DNA from: Haemophilus haemolyticus
GTDB lineage: Bacteria > Pseudomonadota > Gammaproteobacteria > Enterobacterales > Pasteurellaceae
Assembly (NCBI RefSeq): GCF_003493605.1
Contig: NZ_QQKA01000003.1
Coordinates: 1 to 64,000 of the forward strand
Direction: 5' to 3'
Length of the DNA stretch: 64,000 bases
Shown: positions 56,472 through 64,000 of the stretch, one piece after another
How positions within the stretch are numbered: position 1 is the first letter of the stretch
Layout: the number at the start of each line of letters is the position of its first letter
The notes under the pieces: model-generated
What the model was told of the DNA's origin: nothing
The model's input: the letters and a program-made list of their open reading frames with translations, nothing else
The model's database searches: none
Translations under genes and position numbers: made by a program

Positions 56472-59400
56472 ATGGCCTTGTCTTTTTCTAGATTAAATCA
56501 TCAAAAGGTCGCCATTGTGTTCATTGTTTATTATTCTAATCAGCTTGAAAAACAAAAAGAAATTCTTTCGTCCCTATTCAAATCGTTACCTCCGGAAGAT
56601 CCTTTTCAGCAAGATATTATTTTGGTGCAAAGCCCAGGTATGGCGCAATGGCTGCAAATTGAATTAGCGAAAGAAACTGGCATTTCAGCGAACCTCAAAT
56701 TTCCTATGCCAGCAAGTTTTATTTGGCAGCTTTATGCTCAAAATTTACCCGCAACGGCATTGGAAAACCCTTTTGATAAAGATTCAATGATGTGGCGTTT
56801 AATACGCTTAATCCCGACTTTTCTCGAGAAAGAAAATTTTTTGCCTTTACGCAATTATTTAGCATCATCGCCTCATTCTGAACAATACAAACTTTATCAA
56901 CTCAGCAGCAAAATTGCTGATTTATTTGACCAATATTTAGTGTATCGGCCAGAATGGATTTTTGCTTGGGAAAAAGACGAAGATGAACAAATCACTGCGC
57001 AAATACAAAAACAACAGCCTAACCTAAACGATACTTTGTTTGCGCAAATTCAAGGCAATACAAAATGGCAAGGTGAGTTATGGCGTGCATTGGTCGTCGA
57101 TGTTAAATCAGAGGTTGGTGATGCCACACATCGAGCGGCTTTGCATAATCAGTTCTTAGCCTTGCTTGCCGATAAAAAAGCACCGAAAAAATTACCTTCA
57201 CGCATATTTATTTTTGGTATTCCTGCGCTTCCAACTGCTTATCTCAATATTTTGCAAGCCATGTCATCAGAAGTAGATATTCATCTATTTTTTAATAATC
57301 CCTGCCAAGAGTATTGGGGAGATATTAGCGATTTACGCCTCGATTATTTGCGTTCTCGCAATCGTTATCAATTCAATAAACAAGATGAAAATCAACCGCT
57401 CTTTTCCGAAGATCAACTTTCTCAACTAGAAAACGCTCGATTTGATATCACTTATCAAAAAGAAAACCTTCAAGTAGGAAATCCGTTACTGGCTGCTTGG
57501 GGAAAAATGGGGCGAGATTTCCTTTACACCTTGGTGCGAGATGAAGAATATATTCCAACTTATCCCATCAATGCCTATCAAGAAATTAAATCGAACAGTT
57601 TGCTTGGACAATTGCAGTCTCAAATTCTGCATTTAGAAAATAAACCGCTAAATATCGCAAAAAATGACCGCACTTTAACCTTACATTCTTGCCACAGTGC
57701 TATGCGGGAAGTGGAAGTATTGCACGATTATTTACTGGATTTATTTAATCAAGATCCTAACCTTACGCCAAAAGATGTGGTTGTGATGGTGGCAGATATA
57801 AACCAATACACGCCTTATATTCAGGCTGTTTTCGGGCAAAAAAATGGGGAAGCGCCACAAATTCCATTTTCACTTTCAGATAATAAACTTTCAGAAAGCG
57901 ATGTGTTGGTATCAAGTTACTTAACTTTATTACGCTTAAAAGAAAGTAATTTTAGTGCAGAAGATGTCTTAGCGTTGTTGGATATTCCTGCGATGCGCGA
58001 ACGATTTAATATTTCCCTTGCTGATTTGCCATTAGTGCGAGAATGGGTGGCGGATTCAGGGATTCGTTTCGGTCTGCAAAAAAATCAAGATGGCATCAAT
58101 TTCAATTCTTGGCAGGCTGGATTAGAACGAATGATTTTAGGCTATGCGATGCGTGAAGAACACGGCATTTGGCAAGATAGTTTGGGGTTAAACAGCAGCT
58201 ATGGCTTAAAAGGTGAACTTGCTGGAAATTTATCTCACTTTTTCACCGCACTTTCCACCCTACATGAAACGCTGCAACAAGCACATTCCATCGAAAAATG
58301 GCAAGATATTTTAACCGCACTTTTATCAAATTTCTTCGCTCAAAATGAAAACTCAAGCGACACAATTTTCTATATTCAAGAGAAAATTAATGAATTAGCT
58401 GAGCATCTAAAAACGCTCCATTTTACTGAAGAATTACAAGCAGATGTGATTGCCGATGTCATCACAATGAAATTGGAAGATGCGCCAAATAGCCTCAAAT
58501 TCCTCGCAGGAAAAGTAAACTTCTGCACCTTATTACCAATGCGTTCTGTGCCATTCAAAGTAGTTTGTTTACTTGGAATGAATGATGCAGATTACCCTAG
58601 AACACAAACACCAAACAGTTTTGATTTAATGCAATATCACCATCAAAAAGGCGACCGTGTGCGCCGTGATGATGATCGCTATTTGTTCTTAGAAGCCTTA
58701 TTGGCAGCACGTGATTATTGCTATATCAGCTATGTTGGGCGTTCCATTACAGATAATCAACCGAAAGAACCTTCTGTATTGGTAAGCCAACTCATGGATT
58801 ATATTAATCAAGGGAAAAGCGAAAATCCCCTTACGGTGATTGAGCATCCAATGACGGCATTTAGCCCAGATAATTTCAAATATAACGAGAAATTCACCCG
58901 CTCTTTTGCGACAAAATGGTTGCCAATCGCGCAATTTGACACGGCTGCTAACAATTCAGAATTTGCCGTTACCATGACAGAAAACCCAGAAAAAATCGAA
59001 GAAATTGAACTGGATCGTTTAGTTAGCTTTGTTGAAAACCCAGTGAAATTTTTCTTTGAAAAACAACTCGGTGTCTATTTCCGTGATGAAGATGATCGTA
59101 TTGCCGACAGTGAAAACTTCACCTTAAGTGGGTTAGATAATTATTCTCTCAATAATGACTTAATTTACCTTGATGAACAAAATTTTGCTGATTATTTTAG
59201 ACAAGCAGAAGTAAAAGGCGTGTTACCTCGCGCCGAGTTTGGAAAGGTTTATGCTGAAAATATTCGCGACAATGTTCTAGAATTTAAAGAGAAAATAGCC
59301 GATCTTGGCGAGCCTAAACAGGCTTCTATAGATTTTAATATTGCCGTAGATTGGCAAAATGAAAATCAAGAAATTCGTCTATTTGGTTATATGGACGCTT

Positions 59401-59876
59401 TATTTGGCGATGATTCACAGGTGATTCAGTGGCATTTTGCGAAATACAAAGATCGCTATTGTATCCGTCCTTGGATTTATTATTTGATTCAATGTGTCAC
59501 ACAAGAAAATGCGGTACCACCAAAATTAATTACACAAGATCAAGTTATCGAATTACCGCCTATTGAGCGTGAAGTAGCGCTCGCTCAATTAAAAATTTAC
59601 GTAAAAGATTATTTACAAAGCCAAATAGAAATTCAATTGGTGCCAACAGTAAGAAATATAAGTGATTTTATTGTGAGTGATGGAAATTCTGTTTCTGAAA
59701 AACTTCAGGAATTAACTGAAAGTAATGCTTTCGGGGCAAAAGCTGATCCATATTGGTCACGCATATTGGCGCAGACCTCAAAATTTGAACAACCTGAAAA
59801 TATTAAAAAATTATTAAAACAAACAAAAGATTGGTTTGGCTTATTATTCGTACAAAAGAAAACAAGAAAGGCATAA
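56472..59876 (+). CDS. recC: Exodeoxyribonuclease V gamma subunit RecC
   Basis: RecC is the Chi-recognising subunit of the RecBCD helicase-nuclease, needed for double-strand break repair and recombination. The 1134-aa protein shows the N-terminal VYYSNQLEKQ, the segment ILVQSPGMAQWLQIEL near 58, and the conserved LLPMRSVPFKVVCLLGMND near 690. The ATG at 56472 has no ribosome site. Alignment with the E. coli N-terminus and an AAAGG site favour a GTG start at 56517 (1119 aa). RecB and RecD are elsewhere. The gene directly follows comQ, so it may be partly read from the CRP-S promoter. Confidence 0.93.
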   Translation: MALSFSRLNHQKVAIVFIVYYSNQLEKQKEILSSLFKSLPPEDPFQQDIILVQSPGMAQWLQIELAKETGISANLKFPMPASFIWQLYAQNLPATALENPFDKDSMMWRLIRLIPTFLEKENFLPLRNYLASSPHSEQYKLYQLSSKIADLFDQYLVYRPEWIFAWEKDEDEQITAQIQKQQPNLNDTLFAQIQGNTKWQGELWRALVVDVKSEVGDATHRAALHNQFLALLADKKAPKKLPSRIFIFGIPALPTAYLNILQAMSSEVDIHLFFNNPCQEYWGDISDLRLDYLRSRNRYQFNKQDENQPLFSEDQLSQLENARFDITYQKENLQVGNPLLAAWGKMGRDFLYTLVRDEEYIPTYPINAYQEIKSNSLLGQLQSQILHLENKPLNIAKNDRTLTLHSCHSAMREVEVLHDYLLDLFNQDPNLTPKDVVVMVADINQYTPYIQAVFGQKNGEAPQIPFSLSDNKLSESDVLVSSYLTLLRLKESNFSAEDVLALLDIPAMRERFNISLADLPLVREWVADSGIRFGLQKNQDGINFNSWQAGLERMILGYAMREEHGIWQDSLGLNSSYGLKGELAGNLSHFFTALSTLHETLQQAHSIEKWQDILTALLSNFFAQNENSSDTIFYIQEKINELAEHLKTLHFTEELQADVIADVITMKLEDAPNSLKFLAGKVNFCTLLPMRSVPFKVVCLLGMNDADYPRTQTPNSFDLMQYHHQKGDRVRRDDDRYLFLEALLAARDYCYISYVGRSITDNQPKEPSVLVSQLMDYINQGKSENPLTVIEHPMTAFSPDNFKYNEKFTRSFATKWLPIAQFDTAANNSEFAVTMTENPEKIEEIELDRLVSFVENPVKFFFEKQLGVYFRDEDDRIADSENFTLSGLDNYSLNNDLIYLDEQNFADYFRQAEVKGVLPRAEFGKVYAENIRDNVLEFKEKIADLGEPKQASIDFNIAVDWQNENQEIRLFGYMDALFGDDSQVIQWHFAKYKDRYCIRPWIYYLIQCVTQENAVPPKLITQDQVIELPPIEREVALAQLKIYVKDYLQSQIEIQLVPTVRNISDFIVSDGNSVSEKLQELTESNAFGAKADPYWSRILAQTSKFEQPENIKKLLKQTKDWFGLLFVQKKTRKA

Positions 59877-59939
59877 AGCTAATCGTCAAAGAACCGATTT
59901 TTTGCTAAGATAACTGCCCTTTTTTACGGAGAATTTTCT

Positions 59940-60389
59940 ATGCGCTGTCCATTTTGTTTTACAGAAGAAACCAAGGTAATTGATAGCCGTTTGGTATCGG
60001 ATGGCTATCAAGTTCGCCGCCGTCGTGAGTGCGGTCATTGTCATGAACGTTTTACTACCTTTGAAACAGCCGAATTAATCGTACCAAAAATTATTAAAAC
60101 TGACGGCACTCGAGAGCCGTTCAATGAAGATAAATTACGCAGTGGTATTCAGCATGCGTTGGAAAAACGCCCTGTAAGTGCGGATGATGTTGAACAAGCA
60201 ATTAACCATATAATTTTTCAATTACGCGCGACGGGTGAACGTGAAGTACCAAGTAAACTGGTTGGAAAACTCGCGATGAATGAGTTAAAAAAACTCGATA
60301 AAGTGGCTTATATTCGTTTTGCATCGGTCTATTTGAGTTTCGATAACATTAATCAATTCACCAAAGAAATTGAGAACTTAAAGGATTAA
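59940..60389 (+). CDS. nrdR: Transcriptional repressor NrdR
   Basis: NrdR represses ribonucleotide reductase genes by sensing ATP and dATP. The 149-aa protein has an N-terminal zinc ribbon (CPFC near 3-6 and [12 protein letters not shown] near 31-42), with RRRREC as the DNA-binding part, and an ATP-cone domain from about 49 to 139 ([15 protein letters not shown]). Length equals E. coli NrdR. It begins 63 bases after recC with GGAGA upstream and is followed after 2 bases by ribD. Confidence 0.96.
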   Translation: MRCPFCFTEETKVIDSRLVSDGYQVRRRRECGHCHERFTTFETAELIVPKIIKTDGTREPFNEDKLRSGIQHALEKRPVSADDVEQAINHIIFQLRATGEREVPSKLVGKLAMNELKKLDKVAYIRFASVYLSFDNINQFTKEIENLKD

Positions 60390-60391
60390 CC

Positions 60392-61510
60392 ATGAGCGAA
60401 TTTTCCGCACAAGATCACAAATTTATGCAACGCGCCTTGGATTTAGCCGCCAAAGGACAATATACCACCACACCGAATCCATCGGTAGGATGCGTATTGG
60501 TAAAAAATGGTGAAATTGTGGGGGAAGGCTTTCATTTTAAGGCTGGACAGCCTCATGCTGAACGCGTTGCCTTAGCTCAAGCTGGCGAAAATGCCAAAGG
60601 ATCAACCGCTTACGTCACCTTAGAGCCCTGCGCTCATTATGGTCGCACCCCACCCTGTGCATTAGGATTAATCGAGGCTGGCGTAGTGAAAGTCATTGCT
60701 GCGATGCAAGACCCAAATCCCCAAGTAGCAGGGAAAGGCTTAAAAATGTTGTCTGATGTAGGCATCGAAAGTGCGGTGAATTTATTGCACGCTCAAGCGG
60801 AAAAAATAAATAAAGGCTTTTTAAAACGAATGCGTCAAGGTATGCCTTTTGTTCAACTCAAACTTGCAATGAGTTTAGATGGACGAACAGCAATGGCAAG
60901 TGGAGAAAGTAAATGGATTACGGGCCCTGATTCTCGTTCGGACGTACAAAAAATGCGAGCAAAATCATCCGCACTTTTATCCACTTCTGCGACAGTCGTT
61001 GCAGATGATCCAAGCCTTAATGTACGCTGGAATGAATTTCCTGAAAATCTTAAAACAGAATATAAAAAAGAAGATCTTCGTCAGCCTGTACGTGTCATTT
61101 TAGATTCACAACATCGCATTCAGCCGACTCATAAACTTTTTTTAACTCATTCTCCCGTTTGGTTAGTTTCTAATGAACCGCGAGATTTAGCAGGCTTTCC
61201 TGATTTCTGCGAACAAATTATTCTTCCAAAAGAAAATTTACTAAAAGAATTAATGCAAGAACTGGGAAAACGCCAAATAAATACCCTTTGGGTAGAATCT
61301 GGAGCAAATTTAGCGGGCAGTTTAATTGATGCGAAATTAGTCGATGAATTGATTATTTACATTGCGCCAAAATTACTTGGCGACAATGCTCGTGGTCTAT
61401 GCCAATTACCGAATTTAACTAAACTTGCCGATGCACCATTATGGCAGCTTAATGAATTAGAACAAATCGGTGACGATATAAAATTAACTTACACACCGAA
61501 AGGAATCTAA
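60392..61510 (+). CDS. ribD: Bifunctional riboflavin deaminase/reductase RibD
   Basis: RibD catalyses the second and third steps of riboflavin synthesis. The N-terminal deaminase has the zinc motifs HAERVAL near 50 and LEPCAHYGRTPPC near 74-86. The C-terminal reductase has KLAMSLDGRTAMASGESKWITG near 155 and WVESGANLAGSL near 300. The 372-aa length is typical. No FMN riboswitch precedes it. The nrdR-ribD order is conserved in gammaproteobacteria. Its stop abuts the degS start. Confidence 0.95.
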   Translation: MSEFSAQDHKFMQRALDLAAKGQYTTTPNPSVGCVLVKNGEIVGEGFHFKAGQPHAERVALAQAGENAKGSTAYVTLEPCAHYGRTPPCALGLIEAGVVKVIAAMQDPNPQVAGKGLKMLSDVGIESAVNLLHAQAEKINKGFLKRMRQGMPFVQLKLAMSLDGRTAMASGESKWITGPDSRSDVQKMRAKSSALLSTSATVVADDPSLNVRWNEFPENLKTEYKKEDLRQPVRVILDSQHRIQPTHKLFLTHSPVWLVSNEPRDLAGFPDFCEQIILPKENLLKELMQELGKRQINTLWVESGANLAGSLIDAKLVDELIIYIAPKLLGDNARGLCQLPNLTKLADAPLWQLNELEQIGDDIKLTYTPKGI

Positions 61511-62533
61511 ATGCTAAAAAAACTTTTCCATTCCGCACTTTGGGGCTTGGCTGCTGCGGGCGTGATTTTGTTTGCGGTTCCAAGACTGAATAACAGCAAT
61601 ATTTTCACTTCAGACGATATTGTATCGTTCAAAAATGCGGTGCGTATTGCCTCACCTGCGGTAGTGAATGTTTATAACCGCTCTTTTTCTTCCGCCAGCA
61701 TTAATGATAATGATCAGCTACAAGTGAATAACTTAGGTTCTGGCGTGATCATGAGTAAAGATGGCTATATTCTGACTAATAAACACGTTATCCAAAATGC
61801 GGATCAAATTGTAGTAGCGTTACAAAATGGAAATATTTTTGAGGCTAGTCTTGTTGGTTCAGATAATCTCACCGATCTCGCTGTTCTCAAAATTCGTGCT
61901 AATAATCTTTCAACTATTCCACAAAATTCAGATCGTCAAGCTCATGTAGGTGATGTGGTATTAGCAATTGGTAATCCCTACAACTTAGGGCAAAGCGTGT
62001 CTCAAGGTATTATTAGCGCAGTGGGACGTAATGCGGTAGGTGATTCTGTTGGCAGACAAAACTTTATCCAAACCGATGCTTCAATTAACCGCGGCAACTC
62101 AGGTGGCGCATTAATTAATTCTGCAGGGGAATTGGTTGGAATCAGTACCCTTAGTATTGGTAAAACCGCCAATGAAATAGCAGAAGGACTAAATTTTGCC
62201 ATTCCAATGGATATTGCAAATGATGTTTTACAGAAAATTATACGAGATGGGCGTGTTATCCGAGGTTATTTTGGCGTGCAAAGTGATATTAGTTCAAGTA
62301 ATGAAGAAGGCATAGTGATTACAGGCGTAAGCCCGAACAGCCCAGCTGCGAAATCAGGTATTCAAGTTGGAGATGTGATTTTGAAATTAAATAATCAAGA
62401 AGGTATTTCAGCCCGAGAAATGATGCAAATTATCGCAAATACAAAACCTAATTCAAAAGTTCTCGTCACCATTCTACGATTAGGAAAAATTTTACAACTT
62501 CCTGTTGTCATTGAAGAATTTCCAGTAAATTAA
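61511..62533 (+). CDS. degS: Periplasmic serine endoprotease DegS
   Basis: DegS is anchored in the inner membrane and cleaves anti-sigma factor RseA when unfolded outer-membrane proteins appear. There is an N-terminal membrane anchor (about residues 7-25). The trypsin-like domain has His in ILTNKHVIQ near 94, Asp in LTDLAVLK near 125 and Ser in NRGNSGGAL near 200. One PDZ domain follows (about 240-335, with GIVITGVSPNSPAAKSG). The single PDZ and 340-aa length separate it from two-PDZ DegP. The ATG follows directly after the ribD stop. Confidence 0.94.
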   Translation: MLKKLFHSALWGLAAAGVILFAVPRLNNSNIFTSDDIVSFKNAVRIASPAVVNVYNRSFSSASINDNDQLQVNNLGSGVIMSKDGYILTNKHVIQNADQIVVALQNGNIFEASLVGSDNLTDLAVLKIRANNLSTIPQNSDRQAHVGDVVLAIGNPYNLGQSVSQGIISAVGRNAVGDSVGRQNFIQTDASINRGNSGGALINSAGELVGISTLSIGKTANEIAEGLNFAIPMDIANDVLQKIIRDGRVIRGYFGVQSDISSSNEEGIVITGVSPNSPAAKSGIQVGDVILKLNNQEGISAREMMQIIANTKPNSKVLVTILRLGKILQLPVVIEEFPVN

Positions 62534-62564
62534 AAATAGCGGTCGTTTCTGACCGCTATTTTCA
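62532..62564. terminator. Bidirectional terminator between degS and mutM
   Basis: AAATAGCGGTC pairs perfectly with GACCGCTATTT around GTTTCT, with A and T runs on the flanks. Confidence 0.8.
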
Positions 62565-62594
62565 TCTCTCTTTTCCATCGAAAACCAACTCACC

Positions 62595-63410
62595 CTAGCC
62601 CATATTCTGACATTTCGGGCAAAAGAAACTATTACGCTGCCCTATCACTAAACTTTCAATTTTTGTACCGCACTTCGGACAAGGTTTGTCTTTATTGCCA
62701 TATACCAATAATTCTTGTGCAAAATATCCTGGGCGCCCATCTGGCTGTAAGAAATCTTTAAGTGTCGTTCCACCTTGAATAATGGCTTTTCTCAAAACAT
62801 CTTTAATCGTGTTCACTAAGGAAATACATTGATTGCGGGTCAGATTTTTAGCGAGTTTAAGTGGATGAATACCACAAATAAACAAACTTTCATTCGCATA
62901 AATATTACCAACACCCACTACCACTGCGTTATCCATCAAGAAGGTTTTAAGTGCGGTTGATTTTTGACGAGATTTTTTGAATAAATACTCGGCATTAAAT
63001 TCATCAGAAAGCGGTTCAGGCCCTAGCTTTAAGAAAAGATGAAAGTCATCTAAATTCTCCGTCCACAACCACGCACCGAAACGACGAGGATCGTTATAAC
63101 GTAATAATTTGCCATTGTTCATTACAATATCAATATGGTCATGTTTATCTATTGCACTATCCTGTGGCACAATTCGCACCGAACCTGACATGCCCAAATG
63201 CCCGATGATATAGCCTTTTTCCGTTTGAATAATCAAATATTTTGCTCGACGAGTGAGATCGACAATTTTTACATTTTTTAGCGTTATCAATTCCTCTGAT
63301 ACGGTCCAGCGCAATTTAGGCTGGCGCACAACAACTTTCTCAATCGTAAAATTCTTAAGATAAGGGCTAATACCGCGTAGTGCAGTTTCGACTTCGGGAA
63401 GTTCAGGCAT
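62595..63410 (-). CDS. mutM: Formamidopyrimidine-DNA glycosylase
   Basis: MutM (Fpg) removes 8-oxoguanine and opened purines from DNA and nicks the abasic site. It begins with the catalytic P-E-L-P-E-V-E (Pro2 nucleophile, Glu3). It has the helix-two-turn-helix region ([14 protein letters not shown] near 165-178) and a C-terminal zinc finger (C-P-K-C...C-P-K-C, about 246-268) with R-N-S-F-F for the active-site Arg. Length 271 aa (E. coli 269). Two uptake signals lie in it (62667, 62949). Confidence 0.96.
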   Translation of the reverse strand: MPELPEVETALRGISPYLKNFTIEKVVVRQPKLRWTVSEELITLKNVKIVDLTRRAKYLIIQTEKGYIIGHLGMSGSVRIVPQDSAIDKHDHIDIVMNNGKLLRYNDPRRFGAWLWTENLDDFHLFLKLGPEPLSDEFNAEYLFKKSRQKSTALKTFLMDNAVVVGVGNIYANESLFICGIHPLKLAKNLTRNQCISLVNTIKDVLRKAIIQGGTTLKDFLQPDGRPGYFAQELLVYGNKDKPCPKCGTKIESLVIGQRNSFFCPKCQNMG

Positions 63411-63438
63411 GATTTGTTCCTTAATAAATCAGGGATAC

Positions 63439-63470
63439 AAAAAAACCCGAACAATGTTCGGGCTTTTTCT
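63439..63470 (-). terminator. Terminator after rpmG
   Basis: CCCGAACA and TGTTCGGG form a stem (63446-63462), followed on the minus strand by TTTTTTTG. It ends the rpmB-rpmG transcript before mutM. Confidence 0.85.
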
Positions 63471-63482
63471 AAATAAGCAAAA

Positions 63483-63653
63483 TTATTTGATTTTTGCTTC
63501 TTTATAGATAACGTGTTTACGCACTACTGGATCAAATTTTTTGATTTCCATTTTTTCAGGCATATTACGTTTGTTTTTATCAGTTGTGTAGAAGTGACCG
63601 GTCTCTGCAGTAGAAACTAAACGGATTTTCTCACGAGCGCCTTTAGCTGCCAT
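63483..63653 (-). CDS. rpmG: 50S ribosomal protein L33
   Basis: The minus strand encodes a 56-aa basic protein starting [20 protein letters not shown] and ending [10 protein letters not shown], which is L33 of the zinc-free type (no C-x2-C pairs). It lies 11 bases after the rpmB stop in the standard rpmB-rpmG operon. Confidence 0.97.
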
Positions 63654-63664
63654 TTTTTAGCTCC

Positions 63665-63901
63665 TTAGATTTTTTCGCCACGAGCACGGATTTCAGCTAA
63701 TACTGCATCAATGCCTTTTTTATCAATAATACGCATACCTTTCGCAGTTAAACGTAAGGTTACGAAACGGTTTTCACTTTCAACCCAGAAACGGTGAGTA
63801 TGAAGGTTTGGAAGAAAACGACGACGTGTCGCATTCATCGCGTGTGAGCGGTTATTACCCACAGCTGGACGCTTGCCTGTTACTTGACAAACTCTAGACA
63901 T
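63665..63901 (-). CDS. rpmB: 50S ribosomal protein L28
   Basis: This 78-aa protein begins [20 protein letters not shown] and contains [14 protein letters not shown], which is L28. I use the start at 63901 with GGAG upstream; an in-frame ATG at 63913 overlaps the ribosome site. First gene of rpmB-rpmG. Confidence 0.97.
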   Translation of the reverse strand: MSRVCQVTGKRPAVGNNRSHAMNATRRRFLPNLHTHRFWVESENRFVTLRLTAKGMRIIDKKGIDAVLAEIRARGEKI

Positions 63902-63923
63902 AATAATCTCCAATAATTAAATA

Positions 63924-63937
63924 TAAGCTCGAGCTTA
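63924..63937. repeat. 14-base perfect palindrome upstream of rpmB
   Basis: TAAGCTCGAGCTTA lies 23 bases upstream of the rpmB start. It is too short and loop-free to be a stable terminator; it could be an operator or leader element. The rest of the window end (63938-64000) shows no gene. Confidence 0.4.
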
Positions 63938-64000
63938 CGGTTCGGATTGTTTAAAGCTAGTTAAAACCAGCTTGCTACCTCGTCAGGTCGCGCTAATCCG

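Noticed and set aside
60250..60392. FMN riboswitch ahead of ribD
   Set aside because: ribD starts 2 bases after nrdR, leaving no room, and no conserved RFN motif is visible.

Overview
The window is chromosomal DNA from a Haemophilus close to H. influenzae / H. haemolyticus. The best internal evidence is the 9-base DNA uptake signal sequence (AAGTGCGGT or its complement). I counted about 49 exact copies by eye, roughly one per 1.3 kb, which is the density known for H. influenzae. Gene content agrees: the siaPQM sialic acid transporter with the nan/nag cluster, a comNOPQ competence prepilin operon behind a CRP-S site, and AT-rich coding sequence. I cannot fix the species from sequence alone.

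Layout. 1-109 is the 5' end of a 16S rRNA gene (minus strand), preceded in its own transcript by tRNA-Arg, tRNA-His and tRNA-Pro. 710-6900 holds rlmL, initiator tRNA-Met, mltA, tcdA, znuA and a DUF2301 membrane protein. 7011-12191 holds mpl, an orphan lipoprotein, metC, a 2-Cys peroxiredoxin, pgsA and a Gly-Leu-Lys tRNA cluster. 12404-17302 is the thrABC operon with a complete thrL leader peptide and attenuator. 17445-18978 has yggS and a methyltransferase. 19111-30747 is the sialic acid / amino sugar island: nanE-nanK-siaR-nanA-nagB-nagA run leftward and siaP-siaQM-nanM-nagE run rightward from one divergent control region. Sialic acid enters through SiaPQM, is mutarotated by NanM, and is converted by NanA, NanK, NanE, NagA and NagB to fructose-6-phosphate; NagE feeds GlcNAc into the same route.

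30811-35635 has an ICMT-like methyltransferase, hflK-hflC, a phosphopantetheinyl transferase and dcuB. 35834-41372 is the fatty acid and phospholipid cluster yceD-rpmF-plsX-fabH-fabD-fabG-acpP (minus strand), split between fabH and fabD by a roughly 0.5 kb palindromic element without a gene. 41735-44533 is an autotransporter gene broken by one in-frame TGA. 44670-47916 has psd, an FklB-type isomerase and a yedE-yedF pair. 47964-48311 is a remnant of a MetE-like methyltransferase gene. 48371-53152 is a cytochrome c maturation (ccm/nrf-type) operon with a flavoprotein gene. 53261-63901 has suhB, comNOPQ-recC, nrdR-ribD-degS, mutM and the ribosomal protein genes rpmB-rpmG.

Most of the window is ordinary core genome. 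The parts that most deserve a second look are the palindromic element inside the fab operon, the nonsense-split autotransporter, the apparently leaderless yceD transcript, the tRNA-led rRNA operon, and the MetE-like remnant.
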